In this document: one piece after another, positions 18,640 through 27,508 of the stretch
Layout of the letters: every line of letters starts with the position of its first letter
Numbering within the stretch: position 1 is the first letter of the stretch
Source: Dictyobacter kobayashii
GTDB lineage: Bacteria > Chloroflexota > Ktedonobacteria > Ktedonobacterales > Ktedonobacteraceae
DNA length: 64,000 nucleotides
Assembly (NCBI RefSeq): GCF_003967555.1
Contig: NZ_BIFS01000002.1
Location: 372,001 to 436,000 of the forward strand
Reading direction: 5' to 3'
Position numbers and translations under genes: made by a program
Notes under the pieces: model-generated
The model's database searches: none
The model's input: the letters and a program-made list of their open reading frames with translations, nothing else
Told to the model about the DNA's origin: nothing

Positions 18640-19314
18640 GGCTTTTTCATGGTCGTCCAGAGATCACGAGCCAGCGATACGACGGACCTTCTTTCAGGTG
18701 TGGAGTGTGCGTGATGGGCGGCTGCGGCCGCCCAATACCGTTGAGATACGAAGAATTGGAGCTCAGAAACACGGGATTGGAGCCTGCACCTTTTTACCCT
18801 CCCGACACGAAAAATTAACAAGAATAATGAATTGTATAGGTTCGGGGCTTGTCCCCGATTTGCCTCACCGCTAGTGAGGCCCGGTATCCTCGTCACTCGG
18901 TCGCTTATCTCTGAGACCTCGACCCATGCGGTACCCAAAAGGATGGTCCATGTTTGGGCACCGCGTGAAAGAAAGGGTCATGCCACGGGGTACCCTGGCG
19001 CAGAGATACTGGGCCGCCGGCTCTGCGGAGGGCGGCAATCGGGGACAAGCCCCGAATCTATACAATTCGTGTTTCATGCTGCCTGGTTGCTCAATGAAAG
19101 GTAGAGGGGCTTGTCCTCATCCAGGTCGTTCAGAAGCAGTGGAGCTCAGAAACGATGATGTCCATCTGCCGCATGCTGTCGAAAGGCCACCTCTGGCGTG
19201 GCTTTCCAGGCCGATATCCGATGCCCCCCATGTTTGAGCTTCTCTTATCTCAACGGTATTGGGCGGCCGCAGCCACCCACCACACACTCCCAACCCGGCA
19301 CCGCAGGCGCCAAA
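18640..19314. repeat. Composite structured repeat, copy 2
   Basis: A longer copy of the element at 13.6 kb. The head (GGGCTTTTTCATGGTCGTCC, ATCACGAGC, GGTGTGGAGTGTG, then GGGCGGC-TGCG-GCCGCCC) leads into AATACCGTTGAGATA at 18734-18748; its inverted partner is at 19246-19260. The tail (GGGCGGCCGCAGCC, ACACACTCCC, GGCACCGCAGGCGCC) ends two bases before the stop codon of the SDR gene. Internal arms around 18831-18860 and 19030-19067 pair, as in copy 1, but with different sequence (GGTTCGGGGCTTGTCCCCGA). Hairpins are at 18862-18880 and 18925-18967. Confidence 0.8.
18734..19260. ncRNA. Possible structured RNA or MITE core, copy 2
   Basis: Candidate only. The 527-base core has the same order of nested arms and internal hairpins as the 452-base core at 13.7 kb, but many bases differ while the pairings persist. 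Short ORFs inside are not conserved between copies. Orientation and transcription are unknown. Confidence 0.4.
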
Positions 19315-20079
19315 TTAGAAATAGTTTGAGGATATACCTCCATCGATCGTCATCCAGGTGCCGGTTGTCCAGGAGGATTCGTCAGAGGCCAGATATAAGG
19401 CAAAATAAATGATGTCGTTGATCAGCCCAAAGCGTCCAAGAGGAATACGAGTGAGACGGCGGTTGCGCTCTTCCTCACTGGTCCAGAGGTGATCAAGCAG
19501 TCCTGTATTAATAGGTCCTGGACAGATGGCGTTGCAACGAATGCCGGCCGGACCATATTGTACTGCCAGTGATTTTGTGAGTGCTAGCAAGCCACCTTTG
19601 GAGACTCCATAGGCCTCTTGTGGTACGGTAGAGCCTAGAAAAACAACCATCGAAGAGATGTTGATGATGGAGCCGTGCTGTTGCTTCACCATATAAGGGA
19701 GAGTATATTTACAGCACAGGAAGGTGCTTTTCAAGTTCACAGCCATAATATGATCCCAGGTTTCTTCACTGGTATCAATAACGCTGGTATCCGCGGCTGG
19801 CATGATGCCAGCATTATTATATAGAATATCAATGGCGCCAAAAGTGCTAATACCTGTCTCTACCAGATGCTGGACATCTTTTGCAGCGGCCACATTTGCT
19901 GGCACAAATATTGCCTTTCCACCAGCCGCTTGAATGCTTTGGGCGGCTTCAATACCTTCTTGTTCCGCGATATCAGTTAGAATGATACTGGCCCCTTCAC
20001 GCGCAAATAGCTCTGCCGCAGCTCGACCCATTCCGCGAGCTGAACCTGTAATTAAAGCCACCTTGTTCTGTAAGCGCAT
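19315..20079 (-). CDS. Short-chain dehydrogenase/reductase (SDR)
   Basis: A 254-residue classical SDR. The cofactor motif TGSARGMG (residues 11-18), NNAG, the catalytic Ser in INISSMVV and YGVSKGG with the Tyr-Lys pair are all present, so it should be an active NAD(P)-dependent oxidoreductase. The C-terminal SSWTTGTWMTIDGG is the usual dimer-edge sequence. The start is the ATG at 20079 with GGGAGAGA in front. It follows an alpha/beta hydrolase gene by 20 bases, so the pair is probably one transcript. The substrate is unknown. The stop codon lies immediately beside the end of the structured repeat. Confidence 0.88.
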   Translation of the reverse strand: MRLQNKVALITGSARGMGRAAAELFAREGASIILTDIAEQEGIEAAQSIQAAGGKAIFVPANVAAAKDVQHLVETGISTFGAIDILYNNAGIMPAADTSVIDTSEETWDHIMAVNLKSTFLCCKYTLPYMVKQQHGSIINISSMVVFLGSTVPQEAYGVSKGGLLALTKSLAVQYGPAGIRCNAICPGPINTGLLDHLWTSEEERNRRLTRIPLGRFGLINDIIYFALYLASDESSWTTGTWMTIDGGISSNYF

Positions 20080-20099
20080 TGTCTCTCTCCCATCTCATA

Positions 20100-20900
20100 C
20101 TACAGGTTGGTAAGGAAAGCACTGATCGCTTCGTTGACCAACGCGGGCTCCTCAACCGTTGATGTATGCCCGGCTCCAGGTATGATAACCAGCTGTGAGC
20201 CAGCAATTCTGTCGTGAAGTCGCTGAGCGTTCACTGGTGGCGTGGCTACATCCTGCTCACCAACGATAATCAATGTCGGGACACGGATCTTCTCAATCTC
20301 GTCATAGATACTCTGGCGCTCGACCACCCCTATGGTGGCGCGGGCGCTGCCGATGCGATTATTGTTGATAAGTCGCTGCCGCCACACCTGGCGCTGCTCA
20401 CTTCGTACTGGATCTTGCAGAAACTTCTGACCAAACATCGTCTTCATCACGGGGTCGCTGACCAGGCGCATACCTGTCCAACGCCCAACAAAGGCAAGCT
20501 GTCTGTACTGGGATTGATGTTCGCTGGTTTCTGGATCAGCGGAGGTTTCCAACAGCAGCAGCGAACGGAGCAGTTCAGGTCTCCGTGCAGCCAGGCGCAT
20601 GCCCACGAAACCACCCATCGAGAGCCCTAGAAAATGACAGGGCGCGCCCCCCAGCACCTCGATAAGGGCGGCGGCATCCTCGTAGAGCGTTTCCATATCG
20701 TAACCATCACGCGTTACTTCACTCTGACCCTGGCCACGATGATCAAAGGCGATACAGCGGTAGCGATTGCGTAGCAACGCTACCTGCTCATCAAACATAC
20801 GACAACTCCAGAGCAAGCCGTGCGAAAAAAAGATCGTTTCGGGGCCGTTGCCCTGTTCCTCATAATACAGCTCAACACCATTGACGCGCATACGGGGCAT
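20100..20900 (-). CDS. Alpha/beta-fold hydrolase
   Basis: A 266-residue soluble hydrolase. HGLLWSCRMF provides the oxyanion region, FDHRGQGQS precedes the nucleophile elbow GLSMGG, IIVGEQDVATPP bears the acid and GAGHTSTVEEP the histidine. It resembles the 3-oxoadipate enol-lactonase / non-haem haloperoxidase group of the superfamily, but that does not fix the reaction. No signal peptide. Close spacing with the downstream SDR suggests the two act on the same small molecule, for example ester or lactone cleavage followed by reduction or oxidation; this is inference. Confidence 0.85.
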   Translation of the reverse strand: MPRMRVNGVELYYEEQGNGPETIFFSHGLLWSCRMFDEQVALLRNRYRCIAFDHRGQGQSEVTRDGYDMETLYEDAAALIEVLGGAPCHFLGLSMGGFVGMRLAARRPELLRSLLLLETSADPETSEHQSQYRQLAFVGRWTGMRLVSDPVMKTMFGQKFLQDPVRSEQRQVWRQRLINNNRIGSARATIGVVERQSIYDEIEKIRVPTLIIVGEQDVATPPVNAQRLHDRIAGSQLVIIPGAGHTSTVEEPALVNEAISAFLTNL

Positions 20901-21279
20901 ACCTTGCTCCTTCCTGCTGCTCTTCTATAATTCGCAGGTAGTATATCACATATATCCTTACACACCGCTTTAAAACGCAATAGCATGCCCTTCAATCGTA
21001 TGAGCACAGCTGTCTGACAGGCGCACCCGTTTCCTCGCCACTGATCAAGTTGAATGGTTGAGTCAGTGGCAGCGGAGCGAGCCGCATCCAGGCGGCGGCT
21101 CGCTGCTGTGCTTGACCTGTTTTCGTATGTGGGTGTAGGATGAGCCATGGATACAGTCCAGTATGTGACGTTGATGAAACAAGCACTGTGGATGACACCC
21201 CTTCGTTGCCAGCCACAGATCAAGTCTGTTCTCAGGTTGACACCTGCCCTATTTTCTGAGATAAGAAAAAGGAAAAACT
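20901..21279. other. Divergent intergenic region
   Basis: 379 bases between the hydrolase and the histidine kinase. Promoters for both should lie here, but nothing distinctive was recognised. The ribosome site AAAAAGGAAAAACT precedes the kinase ATG. Confidence 0.4.
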
Positions 21280-22983
21280 ATGCGATCTATGGATAAAACA
21301 GGGCCAGAACGGTTCTCAACGCCCATTGCGCTCGACCGCGATCTCTTTATGCGACGGCTGATTGCCAGCCTGGGCCACCTCAATGAGGGCATTCTCGGTA
21401 GTGATCTTACTGGCGCCTATATTATGAATGTTGGACTCTCTATGGGAGCCGCCATTGAGGAGGAGTACAAGCGCTTCTGGGCCATTGATCGCTCTTTGAC
21501 GCTCGATGAGTATGCCCATGTGATCGTTGATCTCAAACAAAAGATTCAGGGCAATTTTTCTTTGGTCTCAAAGGATGCGCAAAAGGTGGTGGTGCGCACC
21601 ACTTCATGTCCCTTTGATACCCTGGTGCGCCAATCACCCTCGCTTTGCTTTATGACCAGTTCTGTCTTTGGTGGTATTGCCGCTCGCAACTTTGGCTATG
21701 CCAAGGTGGTCTTGCACCAGCGCATCGCCCTGGGCGATCCTGGTTGTTATGTCACTATCCATCTACAACGTACCCCAGAGGCCGTGGCCGCGCTTGGCAA
21801 AGAGTATGTCCCGGATTTGAACCGGGCGAGTCCAGACATTGCTGAACAACTCCATCTGATGGAACAGGTACAGCGCTTGCGTAAGCAGTTGGGCGAAACT
21901 ACGTCCCGCTGGGAAGAGGTGATGCAGGAGGCGGCTGAAGCGATTGGCGCATTTGATCTGGATGGCTGCGTCACCTACGCGAATGCACGCTGGCGCGATC
22001 TCGTGGGCGTGGAGGGCGAAGAGGTAGTAGGCAATATTTTCGAGCAGTTGGTGGATGCTGAGGATCAGGCTGGTATCCACCAACTGCTCGCGCAAGCTGC
22101 CCAGGGCAAACGGGTAAGTGGACATCAGTTTCGGCTCCGCCATCGTACTGGCTCCCTGCGTACTTTACGTATGAGTGTGGGAGCCATTCGCGATGATCGA
22201 GGACATATTGTTGGAACCCTGGGCATCGTGCGCGACATCACCCATGAACGCGAAGCGCAACGGCTCAAAGATGAATTGCTGACCACAACTTCCCACGAGT
22301 TGCGTACACCGGTCACCACGATCCGTGGCCTTACCCAGGTGCTCTTGCGCGGCCTGGAGCAGGGACACGTGCCCAGCCCGGAGGTCTTAGCTCAACGCCT
22401 GCAGCTAATTCAACGGGAAACGGATCGACTTGCTCGTTTGAGCACTGATCTGACCGATGTCACTAAGTTACAGACCGATGCTCTTCCTCTCCGCCGAGAA
22501 CACTTCGACGCGCGCTCAATGGTGGAAGAACTGGTAACAGGGCGACGTGAAGCGCTGCTGAAAGATAGGCGCTGGACGCTCAGTCTCAACCTTTCAGAAC
22601 ATCCACTTCCAGTATGGGGGGATCGTTCACGCCTTGAGCAGGTCCTCGATAATCTGCTCGACAATGCGATCAAATATTCTCCAGACGGTGGCGCGATTAC
22701 AGTGGATACACAGCAGCAAGGGGATAAAGTTCAGATCTCCATCACTGATTCAGGCATAGGTATTCCTGAACCGGACATTCCTCAGATGTTCACTCCTTTT
22801 TTCCGTGCCTCCAATGCTTCAACCTATCACTTTCCAGGCATCGGGCTTGGATTATACTTGTGCCAGAGTATCGTCCATGCACACGGAGGCACGATTACTG
22901 TGACGAGCCAGGAAGGACAGGGCGCTACGTTCCTACTCTCATTGCCTGATGCAAGTCAGCAACCAGTAGAGGAGGAAGCGTGA
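21280..22983 (+). CDS. PAS-containing sensor histidine kinase
   Basis: 567 residues without obvious membrane helices, so probably cytoplasmic. Residues about 20-165 form an N-terminal sensor resembling the methanogen-output-domain-1 type (TSCPFDTLVRQSPSLC and LGDPGCYVTI, with cysteines at 110, 123 and 156). A short coiled segment leads to a PAS domain (about 215-325), then the dimerisation/phosphoacceptor domain with His339 in TTSHELRTP. The catalytic ATPase domain has N (NLLDNAIKYS), G1 (DSGIGIP) and G2 (GIGLGLYL) boxes. It overlaps the response-regulator gene by four bases, which makes the pair clear. The three cysteines in the sensor could bind a metal or respond to redox; that is speculative. 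Confidence 0.9.
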   Translation: MRSMDKTGPERFSTPIALDRDLFMRRLIASLGHLNEGILGSDLTGAYIMNVGLSMGAAIEEEYKRFWAIDRSLTLDEYAHVIVDLKQKIQGNFSLVSKDAQKVVVRTTSCPFDTLVRQSPSLCFMTSSVFGGIAARNFGYAKVVLHQRIALGDPGCYVTIHLQRTPEAVAALGKEYVPDLNRASPDIAEQLHLMEQVQRLRKQLGETTSRWEEVMQEAAEAIGAFDLDGCVTYANARWRDLVGVEGEEVVGNIFEQLVDAEDQAGIHQLLAQAAQGKRVSGHQFRLRHRTGSLRTLRMSVGAIRDDRGHIVGTLGIVRDITHEREAQRLKDELLTTTSHELRTPVTTIRGLTQVLLRGLEQGHVPSPEVLAQRLQLIQRETDRLARLSTDLTDVTKLQTDALPLRREHFDARSMVEELVTGRREALLKDRRWTLSLNLSEHPLPVWGDRSRLEQVLDNLLDNAIKYSPDGGAITVDTQQQGDKVQISITDSGIGIPEPDIPQMFTPFFRASNASTYHFPGIGLGLYLCQSIVHAHGGTITVTSQEGQGATFLLSLPDASQQPVEEEA

Positions 22984-23348
22984 GCAGTCTCGTACTGGTG
23001 GTCGATGATGATCCAGGGGTACAGGAGTTTCTCCAGGTTGCACTAGAAGCAGAAGGGTATCAGGTCGCCATTGCCTACAATGGCAAGAATGCACTAGAAC
23101 AGCTGGCAACCATCACGCCAGACTTGATCTTACTCGATCTAATGATGCCTCAAATGAATGGCTATGCTTTTGTGCAGGTACTCCAACAGCAAGGACGCCG
23201 CTCAGCTTTTAAGCTGCTTGTCCTGACGGCAGATGCCCAGGCCAAAGAAAAGGCCGCCCTGGTGGGAGCCGATGCCTATCTGATCAAGCCGTTCGATCTG
23301 ATGGATCTGTTAGACACCATTAGCAGATTGCTGACAAAAGTGCCTTGA
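22980..23348 (+). CDS. Single-domain response regulator
   Basis: 122 residues forming only a CheY-like receiver: acidic pocket VVDDD (8-11), phosphoacceptor Asp53 in LLDLMMP, Thr in LTAD and Lys in YLIKPFD. There is no output domain, so it must act by protein contact, like CheY or Spo0F. The GTG start overlaps the kinase stop codon (GTGA), implying translational coupling and partnership with that kinase. The target is not encoded next to it. Confidence 0.9.
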   Translation: MSSLVLVVDDDPGVQEFLQVALEAEGYQVAIAYNGKNALEQLATITPDLILLDLMMPQMNGYAFVQVLQQQGRRSAFKLLVLTADAQAKEKAALVGADAYLIKPFDLMDLLDTISRLLTKVP

Positions 23349-23623
23349 TCCCGGGGAAGGATATACTCTGCCTGATAATCCTGAACGGTTTCATACACTG
23401 GCTTGATGAGACCAACAGCCTATCAACTATGACCTCTAAGTCACTATCTATGTTTTTACGACTGTATACGCTATAATTTATGAGCTAACCTATTGCAAGA
23501 ATTATATAGATACATGAAGTACTCTCAAAGACACATGAGATTCTTAAAGCACATATAACACTAATGTGCTGAATATACACTTCATCCCATTGCAATTATA
23601 TATCGTGGAGGCCCCTGACTAGC

Positions 23624-25579
23624 ATGACTTCATCACAAGGCACATGGCCAATATTGCACGCTCACCTGCTTGAAATTTTTAAGGATAATGGACAGAGCAC
23701 CCTCTTTTTAACACGACTTGAGGAGCGCTTCGCTCGCCTTTCAGAGCTATTATTTAGCCTGTATGGTGACCGAGCTGATTTTACTGAACAACTTGAACGC
23801 ATCTGTACGACAGCGGCACACGCATTTATTGCGCGCTCACCAGAATTACATGCCCTGGATGCCAGCCGGAATCCTGACTGGTTTCAACAGGCATCGATGG
23901 TGGGAGGTGTTTGCTATGTCGATCGCTATGCCGGCAATTTAGCTGGTATCCGGGCACGTATCCCTTATTTTCAAGAACTTGGATTGACATATTTGCATTT
24001 AATGCCACTTTTCGCTGCTCCAGAGTCATTTAATGACGGGGGGTACGCGGTCAGTGATTTTCGCGCCGTACGTCCTCAGCTAGGTACAATGGCGGAATTG
24101 GCGGACCTGGCGTCCGAGTTGCGCGCGCATGGGATCAGCCTGGTGCTGGATATGGTTATGAACCATACCTCCGATGAGCATGAGTGGGCATTACGCGCCA
24201 GGGAAGGCGACCAGAGCTATCAAGATTACTATCGCATGTTTCCTGACGATACGATCCCAAAGCGCTATGAACAAAATTTGCGCGAAATTTTCCCCGCCCA
24301 GGCTCCTGGAAACTTCACCTATGTGCCTGAAGTACAGCGCTGGGTCTGGACAACCTTCCATAACTACCAATGGGATCTCAATTATGCCAATCCGGCCCTT
24401 TTTAATGCCATGCTCGATGAGATGCTTTTCCTGGCCAATCAGGGTGTAGAGGTGCTCCGGATTGATGCGGTTCCTTTCCTCTGGAAAGAGTTGGGCACAA
24501 ATTGTGAGAATCTTCCACAGGCTCATGCTATAGTGGAAGCCCTCAATCTGCTCATCCAGATTGTCGCGCCGGCCACCATCTTCAAAGCTGAGGCGATCGT
24601 TCATCCTGATGAAATCGCCAGATATATCGGTCCGGAATGCGCTATCAGCTATAATCCATTGCTTATGGTTTTGCTGTGGGAGGCACTAGCGTCCGGCTGG
24701 ACACATTTGCTGCAGCATAGCATGGTTAAGCGTTTTGCCATTCCAACCAATACTGCCTGGGTGAATTATATACGCAGTCACGATGATATCGGTTGGGGCT
24801 TTGCAGATGAAGACTGCGCCGAAGTGGGTATCGATGGTGGCATCCATCGTATTTTCTTGAATCGCTTTTATACCGGTCAGGTAGAAGGTAGCTTCGCGGC
24901 AGGACTTCCTTTTGGCTATAATCCACGTACAGGAGATATGCGCATTAGTGGCACTACCGCTTCGTTGGCGGGCCTGGAAAAAGCTCAACATAGTGGAGAC
25001 CCTTATCAACTGGACCTGGCTATCCGACGCATCCTGGCTATGATGGGTATCATCCTGACGGCTGGTGGTATTCCATTGTTCTATCTTGGAGACGAACTGG
25101 GCACGCTCAACGATTATAGCTACCAACACGATATAACCAGGACGAACGACAGTCGCTGGGTGCACCGACCGGCCGCGAATCAGGACCTGCTGGCGCAACG
25201 ACATGATCCTACCACCGTTGCTGGACGCATATTTGGTGCCCTGCAACGTATGATCGCCCTGCGCAAATCCAATCCTATCTTTGGGGCCGATCAACCAACA
25301 CAGTGGTTAAATAACATCGATAAACATACGGTCCTGTTTGTACGTCAACAGGGACTGCAGCGTATCTATGTAGCAGCTAATTTCAGTGCCTATACCCAAT
25401 CGCTCGATCTGCGTCAGTTTGTCGCCAGTCAACATACAACCGACCTGCTCACAGAAAGACGCTATGCAAGAGATGAGCCATTGACACTTGCACCCTATGA
25501 AATGGTCTGGCTACATAGTGATGGTCATGAATCAGCCTCCATTGACACCGATGCGGTCTCAATGCTATCATCTGGCTGA
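23624..25579 (+). CDS. Amylosucrase-like GH13 glucosyltransferase
   Basis: 651 residues. An all-helical N-terminal domain (about 1-90) precedes the GH13 barrel, as in amylosucrase (GH13_4), which makes alpha-glucan from sucrose. Conserved region I is VLDMVMNHTS, II VLRIDAVPF (nucleophile Asp), III IFKAEAIV (acid/base Glu) and IV YIRSHDDIGW (transition-state Asp). The long B' domain after region IV (GSFAAGLPFGYNPRTGD) also fits. No signal peptide. Amylosucrase and sucrose hydrolase cannot be separated with certainty by eye. It stands alone, with 275 bases of AT-rich DNA in front and no recognised regulator beside it. Confidence 0.86.
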   Translation: MTSSQGTWPILHAHLLEIFKDNGQSTLFLTRLEERFARLSELLFSLYGDRADFTEQLERICTTAAHAFIARSPELHALDASRNPDWFQQASMVGGVCYVDRYAGNLAGIRARIPYFQELGLTYLHLMPLFAAPESFNDGGYAVSDFRAVRPQLGTMAELADLASELRAHGISLVLDMVMNHTSDEHEWALRAREGDQSYQDYYRMFPDDTIPKRYEQNLREIFPAQAPGNFTYVPEVQRWVWTTFHNYQWDLNYANPALFNAMLDEMLFLANQGVEVLRIDAVPFLWKELGTNCENLPQAHAIVEALNLLIQIVAPATIFKAEAIVHPDEIARYIGPECAISYNPLLMVLLWEALASGWTHLLQHSMVKRFAIPTNTAWVNYIRSHDDIGWGFADEDCAEVGIDGGIHRIFLNRFYTGQVEGSFAAGLPFGYNPRTGDMRISGTTASLAGLEKAQHSGDPYQLDLAIRRILAMMGIILTAGGIPLFYLGDELGTLNDYSYQHDITRTNDSRWVHRPAANQDLLAQRHDPTTVAGRIFGALQRMIALRKSNPIFGADQPTQWLNNIDKHTVLFVRQQGLQRIYVAANFSAYTQSLDLRQFVASQHTTDLLTERRYARDEPLTLAPYEMVWLHSDGHESASIDTDAVSMLSSG

Positions 25580-25906
25580 TGAGTAAAAGATATCTGTTCC
25601 CCTCAGGCGGTGTGAAACCGCTTTTGACCACATAAGCCCGGCACAGATCGCGCTTACGTGGCTGTTTGTGAATAGCGACATCCTTACACGCAGCGCTGAT
25701 CGCGTTGGTGCGAGGATGTGTGTTGCCTTCATCCTGAGATGTATCTCAGCCCCGTATTGATTGAACCCCTCCTGTGTTGCCGGGCTCCTTTTCCTTTCTT
25801 CCTTTCTCGCAGAAATACGTCGAACGAAAGGATGTTTCATGGTCAATACTACCTTCAACCGCCGGAAGATTGAGCCTATTTACCATAGAGAAAGCGACCA
25901 GAATGT
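25580..25906. other. Intergenic region before the MFS gene
   Basis: 327 bases. A short frame beginning at the ATG at 25839 has a good ribosome site (GAAAGGATG) and overlaps the MFS start in another frame. It might be a leader peptide or a misread N-terminal extension of the transporter. No other feature seen. Confidence 0.35.
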
Positions 25907-27145
25907 ATGGACAAAGACATCATTCCTCAACAGCCCGTTTCCCTTTGGCGCAATCGTGACTATCTTTTGCTTTGGCTCGGCCAGGCCGTCTCCTCGCTCG
26001 GCACGAGTTGCACGCAGTTCGCGTTTCCACTACTCATTGTGGGACTGACGCGTTCGATCGCTGCTGCCGGGCTGGCGTATAGCCTGGGGCAGCTTCCCTA
26101 CGTCCTGCTGAGCCTACCCGCCGGGGCACTGGTGGATCGCTGGCCGCGCAAACGCGTGATGCTTCTCTGTACCTTCTGCTTGATGGTGTGCGTGGCAAGC
26201 ATTCCCCTGGCGCTGTTCCTGACCAGCGGACCACTGCGGTTGCTTCTCCTCTACGCCATAGCATTTGGCCTGGGAGCCATTTCGCTTTTCGACGAGCTGG
26301 CCCAATCGGCAGCACGGGCATGGATCGTGCCAAAGAGCCAGCTCCCCACAGCAGTCGCACAGAACGAGTTGATAGTTGGCTCCAGCGCGCTTGTCGGACC
26401 CGCGCTGGGCAGCTTGCTCTTTAGCATCAGCAGGCTGCTTCCGTTCGTCACAGACGCGCTTTCCTCTCTGATCTTGCTCAGCTCATTGCTCTCCATACGC
26501 TCGCCCATGCAAGACGAACGGAGGACGGAGCGTCACCACCTGCTCTTAGAAGTGCGCGAGGGACTCACCTGGTTGTGGGTGCATGAGGTCGTGCGCTCGA
26601 TCCTCCTGATTTCCAGCTATGTCAACCTCACCATAACAGCCAGCGTGCTTCTCGTCCTGGCCATTGTGCAACAGCAGCATATTCCGTCGGTGCTCTACGG
26701 CCTGATCGTCGCGGCTGGCGGCATCGGGAACCTGCTTGGCACGGCGCTCTACCCGCCTTTACAGCGACGCATACGCTTTGGCAGAGCGTTGGGCTGTGCC
26801 CTGATCGTGTTCGTGTTCGTCTTTCCTCTCTATGGCTTCATCACGACGCCACTACTGTTGGGAGCCGTCTTCGCGAGCATCGCTCTCTCCGACTCGATCC
26901 GTGCTATCTTCATGGACAGTTATCGCTTCGCTGTTGTACCAGATGCCCTGCAAGGCCGCGTCAGTAGCATCTATCGCCTGACCTTGTTCAGCGTCCTCAC
27001 CATCGGCTCCTCCGCACTCGGGCTGAGCCTGGAACATCTGGGCGTTTTACCGACCGTGGGCATCCTGTGGAGTGGCCTGCTTCTGATCACCGGATTTCTG
27101 TTTCTCTCTCGGCACATGCGGCAAGCGACATTACCACAAGCGTAA
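25907..27145 (+). CDS. MFS transporter (drug/macrolide-efflux-like)
   Basis: 412 residues with about 12 hydrophobic segments. The start NRDYLLLWLGQAVSSLGTS and the loop LPAGALVDRWPRKRVML are typical of the DHA3 branch of the major facilitator superfamily (MefA/enterobactin-exporter-like). It probably exports a drug or secondary metabolite using the proton gradient. The ATG at 25907 lacks a clear ribosome site; a well-placed one belongs to a short frame starting at 25839. G+C is higher here than in the flanks, which may reflect recent acquisition. The substrate is unknown. Confidence 0.84.
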   Translation: MDKDIIPQQPVSLWRNRDYLLLWLGQAVSSLGTSCTQFAFPLLIVGLTRSIAAAGLAYSLGQLPYVLLSLPAGALVDRWPRKRVMLLCTFCLMVCVASIPLALFLTSGPLRLLLLYAIAFGLGAISLFDELAQSAARAWIVPKSQLPTAVAQNELIVGSSALVGPALGSLLFSISRLLPFVTDALSSLILLSSLLSIRSPMQDERRTERHHLLLEVREGLTWLWVHEVVRSILLISSYVNLTITASVLLVLAIVQQQHIPSVLYGLIVAAGGIGNLLGTALYPPLQRRIRFGRALGCALIVFVFVFPLYGFITTPLLLGAVFASIALSDSIRAIFMDSYRFAVVPDALQGRVSSIYRLTLFSVLTIGSSALGLSLEHLGVLPTVGILWSGLLLITGFLFLSRHMRQATLPQA

Positions 27146-27193
27146 ATCCTATCATGCCGTGTTAGGTCATTTACCATGTGGTGCTCAACATTG

Positions 27194-27275
27194 TTTTTAT
27201 AATGTGGTGTAGAAAATGCGCCCAGCGCATTTTCTACACCACATTATAAAAACAGCTCGGGTGCGCCTGCGCACG
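27194..27275. repeat. Long palindrome with GC-rich side hairpin (P1)
   Basis: Perfect 28-base arms (27194-27221 with 27225-27252), 3-base loop. Three bases further on is CTCGGGTGCGCCTGCGCACG, in which GTGCGC-CT-GCGCAC forms a small hairpin. It lies after the MFS gene. The same two-part plan recurs at 48.3, 57.4, 60.1 and 60.5 kb. Confidence 0.85.
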
Positions 27276-27508
27276 TCCACATAAGGGCGGTACGCTTCCC
27301 ATGATCATGGGAGTCAGACCCATTCTGGGACAAACAAAATCATCTGTCACAAAATACCCGCAGGTTTCTTGACCTTTCTTACAACTATTTTACAGTTAAC
27401 TTAAATATTTCTGACAAAATTCCTCTATGCTTGGATGCGGAAAGAGCTTTATTTCAAATCTAATAATAAGGCGTGAGCAATGTGCTCATAATCACAAAGG
27501 GAGTATCT

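Noticed and set aside
18926..19237. Open frames inside the structured repeat
   Set aside because: Not conserved in the other copy, and composition follows the hairpin arms.
24191..25294. Long antisense frames opposite the GH13 gene
   Set aside because: The plus-strand frame contains all GH13 catalytic regions; the antisense frames are shadows.
25839..26048. Open frame with a good ribosome site before the MFS gene
   Set aside because: No recognisable protein beyond the overlap with the MFS frame; kept only as a possible leader or N-terminal extension.
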